A stretch of DNA of 64,000 nt. Origin: Glutinoglossum americanum. Taxonomy: Eukaryota > Ascomycota > Geoglossomycetes > Geoglossales > Geoglossaceae. The translations under genes and the position numbers were made by a program. The first letter of the stretch is position 1. Each line of letters begins with the position of its first letter. The notes beneath the pieces are model-generated. The model ran no database searches and was not told the origin of the DNA. It was given only the letters and a program-made list of their open reading frames with translations. Below, in pieces: positions 1-11,069 of the stretch. Location: contig JAGHQL010000030.1 in assembly GCA_020080175.1 (NCBI GenBank), forward strand, positions 112,708 to 176,707, written 5' to 3'.

Positions 1-478
1 AAAATACGCCCTTTGGACCGTCTTTAATGTAACTCAAGCCGCCGTCCTCTCTCCCCTCATGTTCCTCCAACCTGCGCTCCTCGCACGCGCAGGCCTCTAC
101 ACCGTCGGTCTCATGGGCTCGATCGCCTTCGTTGGGGCGACCGCCAAACAAGAGAAATACCTCTACCTCGGCGGCCCCCTTCTTGCTGGCGTGGCCGTCG
201 TCGCGCTCTCTGGCCTCGCTCCCCTCGTACTCCCCGCCACAGCCGCCCGCACGCTCCTCTGGACGGAGAATATCTGGCTGTATGGCGGCTTGGCGGTGTT
301 TGGCGGCTTCACTCTCTACGACGTGCAGAAGGTTCTGCATCACGCGCGGTTGGCAGAAAGGGGGATAGTTAGGAGGGATGCGGTCAATGAGAGTATCAGT
401 CTTGAGCTGGACTTTTTGAATATCTTTATTCGGTTGGTGCAGATTTTGGGGATGAGGAGTAATAATAATAGGCGATAA
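1..478 (+). CDS. Bax inhibitor-1 / GHITM-like multi-pass membrane protein, 3' part only
   Basis: The gene enters from the left edge: reading frame 2 is open from base 2, before the first internal ATG at 59, and the residues ahead of that ATG (KYALWTVFNVTQA...) already read like this family, so the true start lies outside the window. About 158 C-terminal residues are visible. They show several hydrophobic segments, the PALLARAGLYTVG and SIAFVGA stretches, and the family's C-terminal pattern FGGFTLYDVQKVLHHA followed by NESISLELDFLNIFIRLVQIL. That LYD...Q plus ...LD.LNIF signature is typical of the BI-1 superfamily and especially of the mitochondrial GHITM/TMBIM5 branch. Family members are inner-membrane or ER proteins involved in cristae structure, ion handling and cell-death control. 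The mitochondrial assignment is inference, since the presequence is not in the window. Stop TAA at 476-478. Confidence 0.85.
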   Translation, partial: KYALWTVFNVTQAAVLSPLMFLQPALLARAGLYTVGLMGSIAFVGATAKQEKYLYLGGPLLAGVAVVALSGLAPLVLPATAARTLLWTENIWLYGGLAVFGGFTLYDVQKVLHHARLAERGIVRRDAVNESISLELDFLNIFIRLVQILGMRSNNNRR

Positions 479-1322
479 GGAGCACAGATTGAACGGCAAG
501 TGGCGTGGAACGTTTGAGGTTTTATGCGGTCTTGTAACTTTTTTTCTAATTTCCTTTGTCTACGGAGTACGGTTTTCTTTCAGTTCCAAACTACTCCATT
601 AACCCCTCCCCATTCCAAGAAAAAAAAAAAATTGAAATAGAAGGAAACACTCAACTCTCCCCCAAATCAATCAAATCAACCAATTTCATCACTCCCTCTA
701 CCCAAGCCCCCCAGTATATATATCGCATAGCATAGCAAATCAAACGCCCAACAACGACCCCAGATATACATCCCTTCTCGAACCTATTCTCCTATCATGC
801 ATGGGGAAAGCGGAACCGGAGAGCAAAACTAACTAAAGCACAAGACACCTGCAATGGGGGTCGAATGCGCTAAACCGATCGCTTTACTACGGCATATGGG
901 GCATACGCGATGCCAGATAGTCTGTCCACCCTCTCACTTCCCGTGATAGGGGTAGGGGCGGGTGAGGGAGGTTGGTGCGGCAGAGGCTCGCTACTAGAAG
1001 GATGAAGGGCCATATCCAGCTAGGGAGCGTGGAGGTTACTAGCTCTTGGACGAGGGGCAAGATTAGGAGGGCGGTGATTAAGTTCCGCGCTAGCGGCATT
1101 TTTGGTGGGTGGATGAGAGGGGGGTTGTATGGGACTGGAGATAGTATGGAGGCTGTGTTAATATAGTGATGGGGTATATAGCGCGGTAGCTGTTCGTGGA
1201 AGGAAACACTATAGAACAACCAGAGAGAGGCGGTGCAGTTCTTTTTCCCTTTTTTCACTCCAAATACAAAGGATCGAGCAATTAAAGAATAATAAATAAT
1301 GGCCCTTTATATCTATCCCCTC
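479..1322. other. intergenic, convergent 3' ends
   Basis: This is the space between the end of the BI-1-like gene and the stop of the photolyase. It holds an A13 run near 619-631 and the doubtful small minus-strand ORF listed separately. Nothing else is recognisable. Confidence 0.6.
887..1099 (-). CDS. possible small membrane protein (70 aa), unproven
   Basis: An ATG-initiated ORF of 70 codons (ATG at 1099, stop at 887-889) lies between the BI-1-like gene and the photolyase. The predicted protein starts MPLARNLITALLILPLVQEL, has a second hydrophobic patch (WIWPFILLVASL) and a polar tail (REVRGWTDYLAS). I do not recognise it. The frame stays open upstream to 1258 but without another convincing ATG. 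The two clean hydrophobic blocks and compact size make a small organelle-membrane protein possible. Chance is a serious alternative because the surrounding DNA is AT/pyrimidine-rich. Confidence 0.3.
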   Translation of the reverse strand: MPLARNLITALLILPLVQELVTSTLPSWIWPFILLVASLCRTNLPHPPLPLSREVRGWTDYLASRMPHMP

Positions 1323-3153
1323 TCAAGCTGTTGACCTACCTAGCCCCTCTTTATACCTAGCCAACGCTCTATCCCTCGCAAACTTATGTTCCACAACGGG
1401 CTTCGGGTACCCTAACGCCTCAAACACCTCTCTCTCCAGCCTCCCACAAGGATCATGAATTGCCATCCCCTTCACCTCCCTCAGCTCCGGGATCCACTTC
1501 CGGATGTACTCTCCCTCAGGGTCGAACTTCTCGCTCTGTAGCAGCGGGTTGAAGATCCGGAAATAGGGTTGGGGGTCTACGCCGCTGCTGGAGGAAAAAC
1601 CCCACCCCCCATTGTTGCTTGCGAAGTCCCCGTCGATGAGATGTTCCATGAAGAAGCGTTCGCCGAGGCGCCAGTCGAGGAGGAGGTCTTTGGCGAGGAA
1701 GGAGGCGACGATCATGCGGCAACGGTTGTGCATGTATGCCGTGTTGGCGAGTTGGCGCATTGCGGCATCGATGATTGGGTAACCAGTGCGGCCTTCACAC
1801 CAAGCGGCGAAGTGTTCGTCATTGTATTCCCACTTGATATTGGTGTATTCGATTTTAAACGGTTTGTTCATGCTGGGGATGGAATTGGATTAGTTAGAGG
1901 ATTATGACGATCTATAATAATAGGCAAGAGACCGCATACCAGGTATAAGGCCAGTGGGCGAGGACATGTTTGTAGAAGTCCCTCCATGCGACCTCAGAGA
2001 TCCACACCCGGATGCCTTCACTCCCCGTATCAAGTCTACACCCGCCGTTCATATCTCGTGCCCTTTTAATAGCCGTTCTTGCTGACAACGTCCCCGCAGC
2101 AAAATGTACACTCAGCATGCTCGTACCATTAACGGATGGAATGTTCCTCCTCGTCTCATATTCTCCGATCCTTTTCTCAATGAACCCGCCCAGCATTTTT
2201 CTTGCCTCATGCTCACCAGCTGGCCACAATGACCTCAGCCGCCTTCCCTCTTCATCACTAAGTAGTTTGTCATCTGGTGCATCCGGAATCTCCAATTCGA
2301 AGATGTATCTGAACTTCTCTCTTGCAGATCTTGGATTCTTGGCTGGTGGGGCATATAGCTCCAGTGCCTCTGGGTGTTCATGGATGTAGGCCATCCATGC
2401 ACGGTACCACGGACTATAGGCGGCATACTGATTTCCACTCGTCTTCGCGCTCAATTTTCCGGGTTCTACAACACAAGTGTCCGGCACAGCGTTGAACGCA
2501 ATCCCTTTCTCCGCAGCCTTTCGAGTCAATAGCGCCTCCCTTCGCAATTCATCGACCTCATACTCGATATTTGCATAGATATGGCTTGCACCCCATTCTT
2601 CTGCAAGTTCTAAAATCTGGTCAGGTATCTCCTTACGCTTGGCGACAGTCTTAATGTATAACGGAATATCAAGTGCCGCCAGATCCTTCTTGAGAATTTC
2701 CAAGCTACGCAAAATGAAGTCCACACGCGCAGGGGAGGTGAGATGAGCTTGAAAGTCCTGTGGTGAAACAATATAGATGCAAATGAGTGGGATATCTGAC
2801 TCCCGCGCCCTTTCTGCAGCGAGATGTAGAGCAGTATTGTCGTAGGCACGTAGATCACACTTAAACCAATGGATCACGGCGGCCTTTGCTTTGGTTTTAG
2901 CTCGATCGTCCTGTGTATCGTTTATAGTGTCGCGAAGTTTTTCAACTGGGCGTCTGATCTCGCCCTTAACGTACTGCATGGCACGGGCGTTTGCCATCTC
3001 CGGAGGGTAGAATTGGCGCAGAACAATGCCGTCCTCATGGGCTTCCTTGTCCGTTTTATGGCTTGGAGCACGATCCGTATCAATCGCGGGTTTTTTGCTC
3101 GAGTCGTAGGCTAATGGGGGAGCCTTGCGTTTGCCGTTGCTGGATTTCTTCAT
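1323..3153 (-). CDS. PHR1: class I CPD photolyase (DNA repair flavoprotein)
   Basis: Light-driven repair of cyclobutane pyrimidine dimers with FAD and an antenna cofactor, in nucleus and probably mitochondria. Two exons: 3153-1940 and 1872-1323. The intron (1939-1873) splits a Cys codon and restores the family motif HWPYTC/MNKPFK. The product is 587 aa. The N-terminal antenna domain begins near residue 70 (AAVIHWFKCDLRAYDN). The C-terminal FAD domain carries YAAYSPWYRAW, RTGYPIIDAAMRQL, HNRCRMIVASFLAKDLL and the NNGGWGFSSSSGVDPQPYFR block. This last block is typical of class I CPD photolyases such as yeast Phr1 rather than of DASH cryptochromes. I chose the ATG at 3153 because the lysine-rich segment MKKSSNGKRK resembles a nuclear signal. 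An in-frame upstream ATG (about 3243) would add a basic, hydrophobic leader. Confidence 0.95.
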
Positions 3154-4484
3154 CCTGACGACACGAAGGCGAGTCGCCCCCAACGAAATGTGTAGATAGG
3201 AGGCGCGTTGGTTGTGGGGGGAAAAGAGGAAAGTTAGGAGCATACAACAACAGGACACGACAATCAACCTCACAATAGACGGGAGCAAAGCACACAAGGA
3301 GTGGAGTAAACCGAAATACTCCTGGGGGGTGATGAGTATAAAAATGGGTACACATGATGCTAGCCTCTCCACAGATGTCACTGAATCCTGACCCGATCCA
3401 GAGTTCCCAAGCCAACTAAGCGAAACGGGTGGAGATCGAGTTCCAAGATAAGCGAAACTAAGCGGGAATACATGCAGTTCGCTCACAACTATATGTACTT
3501 AAAGCATCTCAAAAGCAGTGTGAGAGGAAAAGAGGAAAAAAGAATAGTATATATGTATACATATATACACTCTAACTGGGTACAGCCCATTCTACGCCTT
3601 ATTTGCGGAATACCCCGCATGCAATGGGAGGAAAAGAAACATTTATGGTTGCTTCTTTGGCCGGCATTCACAACCGGCCTCATTCCTTCATTCTCCCTTA
3701 TTTGGCAGTTCACTGCACCGAGTGGAGTGCGCTCATCTCCTCTTGCTCATCCTCTAGCATTTTGTGTGGTGTTTTGTTGGCCAGCCTCATGTGTGAAAAC
3801 AAAGCAGGTACCTGTTGATCCGGACTGTATCATTCTGTTCAGCTATCCCTTATTACCGAGCTATCCGACTGGATCACAAAGGAGATGCACAGTTCCTCGC
3901 TAGATCCGGAATTCAAATTGAGACACGTTTCAACTGCAGCCTCATACCCGAATTGCCATAGCGCTCTCCTCCGAAACGTATGTCCAGCCCGTATCTGTGC
4001 TCCGACGTGATCTTAACCGCCACAGCTCTTCAGAAGGCAAGTATCTCTATCTGCGGCCCAGGGATATAGTTGTATATATCGACTTCCCCCTCCCCAATCA
4101 TGGCATGTCACCCGCATACAAGATACAAGGTGGCGGGACTTGAGGAGGACTGGATGGGCCGCGTTGGGGCATCAAGCACGAAGATCACACGGAAGAAGAA
4201 AAGCAACGCAAGTGGGTGTTCGGCAAGTTGGAGGTATAGACTTTCTAGGCGCAAGACATGGGAGATGCGCCGTAGTGATTGGAAGCTGCGCATTTCTAAT
4301 GCTAACTGCTAGGCTCTTGGTAAATCTCGCAGCTGAAGGGCAGCCTAAGTAGAGACAAACCACCGCGACCTCCCATCATCCATCTATTTAAAAATAAAGT
4401 GTTTTAGACACCGCCAACCCCTAATCACACACAACAATAGTTAGCCAAACTTCACACATCCATATGTCCTAAAGCTTCACTCAC
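3154..4484. other. intergenic, upstream of the photolyase and downstream of RPS21
   Basis: About 1.3 kb containing the photolyase 5' region. ORFs here on both strands are short, compositionally odd and overlapping; none resembles a known family. No regulatory element could be assigned with confidence. Confidence 0.5.
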
Positions 4485-4833
4485 CTAACGCTGCCGGCTC
4501 CCACTCCACACATTCTTCAAAAACCCATCCCGCTGCGCCAGCCGATTCAGAGAATCATCGCTCTCGCCCATCGCACGGACGAATCCGCACAACGCGTACA
4601 CCTGATTCTCGCCCGTGTACCGCCCATTCTCATCTACCTTGCCGATCGAGATCTGCACGCTGGCATGGTCTTTTGCTTTTATGATCCGGTTCGTCGCAGA
4701 GCATTTGCGGGGGACGTAACTATTTAATGGAGGGGCAAAGTGATGTTAGCGCGCTGAGAAGGATTTGGGTTGTTGGGGAAAAAGTGGGCACAAGTTCTTA
4801 CAGATCGACAGGTTCGCCCTTGTCGTTTTCCAT
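4485..4833 (-). CDS. RPS21: 40S ribosomal protein S21 (eS21)
   Basis: Small-subunit ribosomal protein, missed by ORF length cut-offs because it is short and split. Exon 1 is 4833-4802 ([11 protein letters not shown], 32 nt) and exon 2 is 4719-4485. The 82-bp intron (4801-4720) has GTAAGA at its 5' end and TAG at its 3' end. The spliced product is 88 aa, matching the 87-88 aa of fungal eS21. Conserved stretches are [35 protein letters not shown] and [19 protein letters not shown]. An intron a few codons after the ATG is typical of fungal ribosomal protein genes. The C-terminus (SGSRQR) is slightly longer than yeast's. The gene is tandem with the M28 peptidase upstream, 274 bp away. Confidence 0.95.
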
Positions 4834-5107
4834 GATTCCAGTGGTGAGTCTTTGGGGGGGTACTCAGAGATTTAGAGTAGTTGAATGTGATTGAGGCTCA
4901 ATTACTCTCGTCGAAGGCAAGAATTTGTTCGTGGTCGCTTAAGCCCTAACTGACAGAGTTTCGACTGCTCTATTTGCCAAGACTTCTCTGCATTGATCAT
5001 GTGACTCTAGGATTTTGGCTTAGTTTTCATTCAGGATTCGAATTAATATATTATTGCAACTTTTCACAATATACTCTACGGCAACTGGTATTGCAATATG
5101 ATTGCTG

Positions 5108-7583
5108 TCATCCAAATAGTTCTGTCGCTAGTTTTACCCGATTGTCAATAATACGGCTCCACCTCTAAGTTACTGTCAGCCATCCCTATGTACCATAACC
5201 ATAAGGGAACATACCTTAGCGTTTGTCCAGTTCCTTTCACCAATGCTCTCCACCAAACCTGGGAATGTCGCACCCGAATATCCCGTCCAAAGCCCTGGTG
5301 CAAATACAACATGCTTGAACCAGGATCTTCCGTCCAATCCTTGAGGGTATAAAAATTGACGTTCAAAGTACTTGTACTTGTTGTTGACTTTCTTAACCTC
5401 GTAAAATAGCTTGACTTTTTTCCACCACTCCCACCATGGTATGTCTTCGCCAAGTCGCTCCTCGAGTTCCGTTGCATACGTGTCAAGCTCAATAGCTGCC
5501 TTACGAAGTTTCTTGATCGAGCGTTTGAGATGTGCGAACGTGGTATCAAAGAGATCTCTCAGCTCGCCTCCGTTATTCTCATCCGCGATTCCCTCGAGGC
5601 TCTGACTTGCCTCATTTTCCAAGCTCCTCAAATACCTCCCGAGGCCGACAGCGTAATCCGTAACATTAAACTGTATAAGAGGGCTCTCAACCAGCTTGGC
5701 TGCCAGTAGCGACCACAGCTTTGCAACCGTTACGTGGTAGCGCCACCCTGGGTCACCAAACTTGTCCATCCAATCGAAACTGTCGTAGTTGGAGTGGTAA
5801 TGGTAGACGGCACTCTCAGGGCCAACTGAGAAGCCCATGTCTACGCACGGAATACCAGCAAAATCTTGGAAGGCGGTATAGTCGCTTCCACTCCCCATGG
5901 TTTGAATGTGTCCACTCCAGGTATCTCTGACCGTTTGGCCTGCGATAGTCTGATTTGGTGAAGCGACCAGGGACGTAATTTCATAAAGGGCTCTATTGAG
6001 TACTGGGCTTGCGGCGGACTTGAAGTGTGGTCCTGATACAGCCACGTCAACATTCAAGTAAGCAACCGCGCTACCAGAGAGCCATGGAAGAAATTCCTCC
6101 ACCCACTCGGTAGAGCCAATGAGGCCGTACTCTTCCCCATCCCAGCTAGCGAATACTATTGTTCGCAACGGTCTCCAGCCCTTCTCGAGGGCCTTTCCAA
6201 AGCTTCTGATAACCTCAATGAATGTAGCAGAGCCACTGTTTGGGTCAGCGGCCCCACCAGCAATCCATGCGTCGCGATGATTACCAATCAAAACGACCTC
6301 ATCGGAGAGAGACCCATTGATGATACCAATGACATTCCACATTGGTGTTGTGACGTACTCCTGCTCGTTAACTAGGTTCAAGAGCAGGCCATCTGGTGAA
6401 GGGCCGATGTTGTATTCGACCCCCTTATAGCCCAAGCCACCACCTTCCCACGACTTACCTATTGAAGAAGCCTTCGGGCCGTAACCATTTAGGGCTCTTA
6501 ACAACGGGAGTGCATCGAGGTAAGAGATTGGAATCGATGGAATCGAAGGTATTGAATGCTGCGTATCCTGCCGCGGGACGCCAGGCTTTGATGGGTAGCC
6601 AGGAGTAGTGGGGTCACCCGGTGCGATGCCTTCATACCAGGTTATAAGCAAACAGCATCACTAAAAACACAATAATTACGACGCTTACTGAGAAACTGCA
6701 CACTTCCTCTCTGGACACTACTAGGTTCTCTAGCAGGGCCATTTGGATATGTGTCCACACCCTTTTCTTCCGTCTCGTCGCCGTCGTCACCAGGATCACT
6801 ATATATTACCACGCCCACCGCTCCGAGATCTTGTGCGCGCTTAACCTTCAGGCCACGAAAGATATAACCATACTTTACAAGCACTATCTTTCCTTTGACG
6901 CTTATGTCTGCTTCCAAAAGATCCTCGAAATCCTGATGTGTTCCATAATTTGCATAGACGAAAGGTGCAGTTGCATTGCCGCTGGCGGAGTAGCCATGAA
7001 ATGTTGGTATCCTATCCTCTAGCCCGCTTGTTCCATCCTCTTTGTGCACATTCTCTTCAAGACCGGCCTCGAATTTGACTACCCAGTTGTCCTTCGTTGG
7101 CTCCTCTTTCTTTTCACCCTTCTTTTCCAGAAGAGCCAGTCTGTGACCGATTGGGTAATTCACATATACGTCGTAGCTCACAATGCTCGTATCCGTAATG
7201 CCAAATTCTTGCCACCTGTCCTTAGTCCAAAGCGCCTGGCTGAAATTCTTTCCAGCTAGATGAGGTCCAGATGTGTAATACTCGCTCCATTCCTTCACCT
7301 GTTCTTCGTTGGGTGTTGACATCAAAATGTCCTGCAACTCATCGTACGGCAGTGCATAGCTCCGCGGCCAGTCTCTGTGAGGGTAGGGAAACTCCCAAGG
7401 GAGATAGGGTGAAATATCTGAGGGGAAAAAAGCTAGTGGCAGTAAGAAGAGGATGAATATGGCAACCAGGGATGCTGAAAGGGCGATGGTGCAAAAGCGG
7501 CGAAGAGTGTTATGTGGGTATCGTTGACGTGCTGGAGCTACCCGCACGGTTAGAAGTAGCGGTGATCGCTCATTCCTCGCCAT
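5108..7583 (-). CDS. M28 metallopeptidase, glutamate carboxypeptidase II / Vps70-like
   Basis: Type II membrane zinc peptidase of the transferrin-receptor/GCPII family. Three exons: 7583-6689, 6629-5215 and 5164-5108, giving 788 aa. The first intron lies inside the conserved QFLS/IAPGDPTTPGYPS motif. The last intron (50 bp) leads to a short terminal exon coding RWSRIIDNRVKLATELFG, which completes the family's NAKRW... helix. A signal anchor lies near residues 30-55 (TIALSASLVAIFILFLLPLAFF). A PA domain follows (AVGVVIYSDPGDDG). The two-zinc centre is intact: His in GNHRDAW (~416), bridging Asp in ADPNSGS (~427), Glu-Glu in DGEEYGLIGS (~464-465), Asp in LNVDV (~493) and His in YHYHSNYDS. Fungal relatives act in the vacuole or endosome; the yeast homologue Vps70 affects vacuolar sorting. 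The substrate is unknown. Confidence 0.93.
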
Positions 7584-8139
7584 ACTTGCTGGACTCCCGG
7601 GTCGGTGCCTGAATCTCTAGGCCAAAGACGCCGGGAAGGTAAATGCGTATTATCAGTTGAGTCTGTCAACACGCATTGCATCACGACACGCAAGCGAAAG
7701 CTTATCACATGGCTTGGAGAACCCTGCCTCCAGCCCCCGACCTAAGAATAAAGCTTTCCGTAACCGAATACATATTTTGTTTCTATTACTTGAGCTTGAG
7801 GGTGGAATTAAATATTTCCACCAGCCTCCGGGGCAAGACATATTACAGGTAACTGCTCCCGCCAAAACGGAAAGCAAATTTTTGGAAAGCGGGACCCGCA
7901 AATTTTTAGGAGTACACCCAAGCAGCGAGCGGAAATTCGGCAAAATAGCCAGAGACGCCAGAAGTGAAAATGTCAATAAATACAATCAGAAGACAACTCC
8001 TCACCCCGAGTGTTCCTATCGAGTGGTCCTATACGCCCCTAAGTTTCGCGGGATATCGATCATAAACGTCATGACTGTCTAGATAGTTTTTTAAAAAAAA
8101 AAAAGTCTGCATCCCTCCCTCAGTCACCCCCCAGTCGAC
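7584..8139. other. intergenic
   Basis: About 0.55 kb between the M28 peptidase start and the end of the next minus-strand gene. It contains an A-rich tract near 8091-8104. I see no gene here; overlapping short ORFs on both strands lack family resemblance. Confidence 0.5.
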
Positions 8140-11069
8140 TCAAGCGACACCATTCTGCCCGATGTCAAAAATCATCAGGGGCCATGGCTGCGCAGAAGCG
8201 GTATCGACGCTGGTAACGCCTCCTATGTCCGAAGGAGCGTGAGAATTCGTTTCGTTGGCCGCTTGCTCCCTGCCACCAAGCTGCATGAGAGCGGAGGCAG
8301 AGTAATGTTCTACTGGTTCGAGGTTGACTGCCATTTGCCCTGTCCATTGTCTCCAGCTCTGGGAACCCACTTGCCCCGAATGCCATTGGCCATGCTGAGG
8401 AGCTGTGGACGTGTAGGTCGAGCCAGCATTCGCGAACAGGAATGAAGCGGCGGGATTCTGACTAGCCGCACTTGGAACTGGTGGGGATAGTTGGCTGACT
8501 ATTCCGGCATCGGTGGAGCCGTATGCCTGGTCTGGAAACACGGTACTTTGAGATGGATAAGAAATTCCGGATCCAGGACTCGGGTCTGGGTATGCGAACG
8601 CACTACCGGGCTGAGAAGTGGTAGGATACGGCGATGGGTTGCCACTCAAACTGTGGTCGGGCGACATGTACCCGTTGGCTCTAGTTGTCGCGTTGAGCAC
8701 ACCATTAGAGGCATTTCCATCCGGAAAAGATACCGGGTAGGCAGGGCTAGCATAGCCTTGAGCTTCAGTGATACCTTGTCTGGGAGATTGTCGAGAATTT
8801 CGACGGGAGCCATTAGATATTCGTGGCGAGTTACCGTTCGCAAGGTTCCGAGTGAGCATAATCAAGGTTCCATCGGTGACTGACCGAACTGCACTTTGGA
8901 GGCGGTTGCCAGACCCTTGGGCAACAGTAAGTAAACGGACTAAGAGTGACTTTAAAAGAGAGGCCTACCCAAAAGTCCACCCACATCGCCCATGATATCA
9001 AGCCATAAATCCATCTCCTCTTTCAGCTTAGCCAATTCCTCTGTAGTAGTCTCACTCCTCTTCTCCCACTGTGCAAAAAGGGCAGTCGTTATTGCCATCA
9101 AGTAAACGGCGCCCGTATACCAGGTTGTGTCCAAACTCTTATACTCCTGTAGCTGCCTCACCACGTAAAGCATTTTACGTGAAGAATCAACGCAGATATT
9201 AAGGCTTTCCCTGTTAAACTCCGCAGAAGGCGATAGGGAAACCGACGGATGACGAAGAAGGATCCTGAATTCAAGATACCACACCTGCAGGTATAACGCA
9301 AAAACCCGACCTTCCTGCTCTCCCGAGACCGTGTCTTGCATGTCTTTGGGCCATTGATCACGCCATCTCTGGATCTTCCCTTCCAGTCGATTGACGGTGT
9401 CAACGTATGAGCTCTGTCGTCTCGAGACTGCATATATTGTACTAAAAAGCTCCATGAACGCCGGAAGGACCTTGAACGCTTCCATACCAGGCGAGAACGA
9501 GCATTTTCCAGGCTTGGAAGTATCTATGCCAGCTTCCGAGAGAAGTTCATCGTCAACAGGTTCTGGTAATTCAACATCTAAATCTTCCGGTTGCAGCGCC
9601 ATCGGCCTGCCTAGTTTCCCACTTAGGGTAACATGAATAGCCAAAATACTGTAGAAGACACGCTTGCGCATCTCAACCTCTAGGGTATTCTTCTGAGCAC
9701 TCCGCTGCACCCACCTCTTCGATGAACGGTGCAGGCCGAGCTCGATAGCTAAGGACATGGTAAGGTGGACCGCCATCCAACTTGCTCCTGGTTTAGGGAA
9801 ATTGCGAAGATGTGTGCAGATTAATGCAAGCGCCTGTAAATCCTGCAGTGTGTGGCTGTTGACCAGTTGGTAGAAAAATCCTAGTGAGTAGTGGTAGTGA
9901 TGGTTCGAAAGGATGTTCAATTCTGCTTGCTGCTGGGAGTTCTCCCAGTTTCGGGCTGCATACTGAAAGCACATAATAGCAAATACCATATGTACCATTA
10001 CGGTTTCGGCCGGAGAAGGTCTAAAGTCAGCATCATCGTATACTTTCGTAAGCTACAGTTCGGCCAATTAGTTTCTATATCTCATGTATCGACTAGTTAA
10101 GAGCGTAGGGTATAGCAACGACTCACCAGCGCCATAAACGTAGGCTTGTGAAGTATTGGAATATATGGGTTTATAACTCGGAAGTACCATTCCGCGTAGG
10201 TGAGACCGTTATGTCTAGCAGGTAGAGCCGTCTTGGTCATTTTGGGGTTGACGTTGAAGATTGACTGAAGGAAGGCTCCGTACGACTTATTGTAGATATC
10301 GCCAGAAGGGGAAGAAAATGGCTCGTCCAAGTCAGGCGATGTGAAGTCGGCGATATCAATCTCCATTCCCAAGACTGAAAGAGCGGTGCCCTTGATAGAG
10401 CTGAGATATGAGCTCCCAGACGACACCCCCAAATAATTATCACCGTGACAGCCCGCCCGAAACACAGGGAGAGCGCGAAAAATATTAGTCTCTTGGTGTT
10501 GTCGCGGAGTAGATTCAACCGGCGTATTTGAACGATAAGATCCCGCACTCCCTGGACCGCCAGATCCTCCCCATAGCGCGGAGCTTTCATTCGCACCGGC
10601 CCCTTGCCAATCCACTGCCGGAGGCGCATTAGAATCATGGAAGCTACTAGGCTTAACGTCCAGGCCCAAGCCCACGAGACGCGCTTCAAGCTCTCTAACT
10701 CTATTCTTCAGTTCGTGATTTTCTTGTTCCAAGTTCTCCACATAACCTCTTGAAGTTGCACGTCCAGTGATGCGATCCGTTGTACGGCACTCCGTGCTAT
10801 TCTGCAGGCAAGGAGAACAACCCCCTGGTAGCCCATCGCAACGTATTTTTCGGACCTGAAACCACGAGTCAAGGTCAACCAAGCCCGACACCAGAAAAGC
10901 TGGATCAAAGGGGCTTTACTTTACACCGGTCGCAAGCCTGCCCCGTCCGTGTAGATGAGGCTAATCTCTTCTTCACCGAGTTTGAAAAATCCTCTGGTCC
11001 AAAATATTCGGTTTTTGCAGCCTTGTTGCTTCCAGGTGTATGCGATCCTGAAGGTCTTTTGGGGGGCAT
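8140..11069 (-). CDS. Zn(II)2Cys6 transcription factor with fungal middle homology region
   Basis: Nuclear DNA-binding regulator. Four exons: 11069-10920, 10855-10127, 10052-8969 and 8915-8140, giving 912 aa. The zinc cluster (Cys46, 49, 56, 63, 66, 73; spacing 2-6-6-2-6) is split by intron 1 right after ACDRCK and continues VRKIRCDGLPGGCSPC. A coiled-coil dimerisation segment follows (YVENLEQENHELKNRVRELEARL, ~88-110). The middle homology region lies roughly at residues 270-560, with the typical ...AVHLTMSLAIELGLHR and RKRVFYSILAIHVTLSGKLGRP motifs. The C-terminal ~260 residues are Ser/Pro/Gly/Tyr-rich and probably disordered, possibly activating. The cluster followed by TTDRITGRATSRGYVE looks like a conserved subgroup, but I cannot name the orthologue or its targets. 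Confidence 0.9.
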
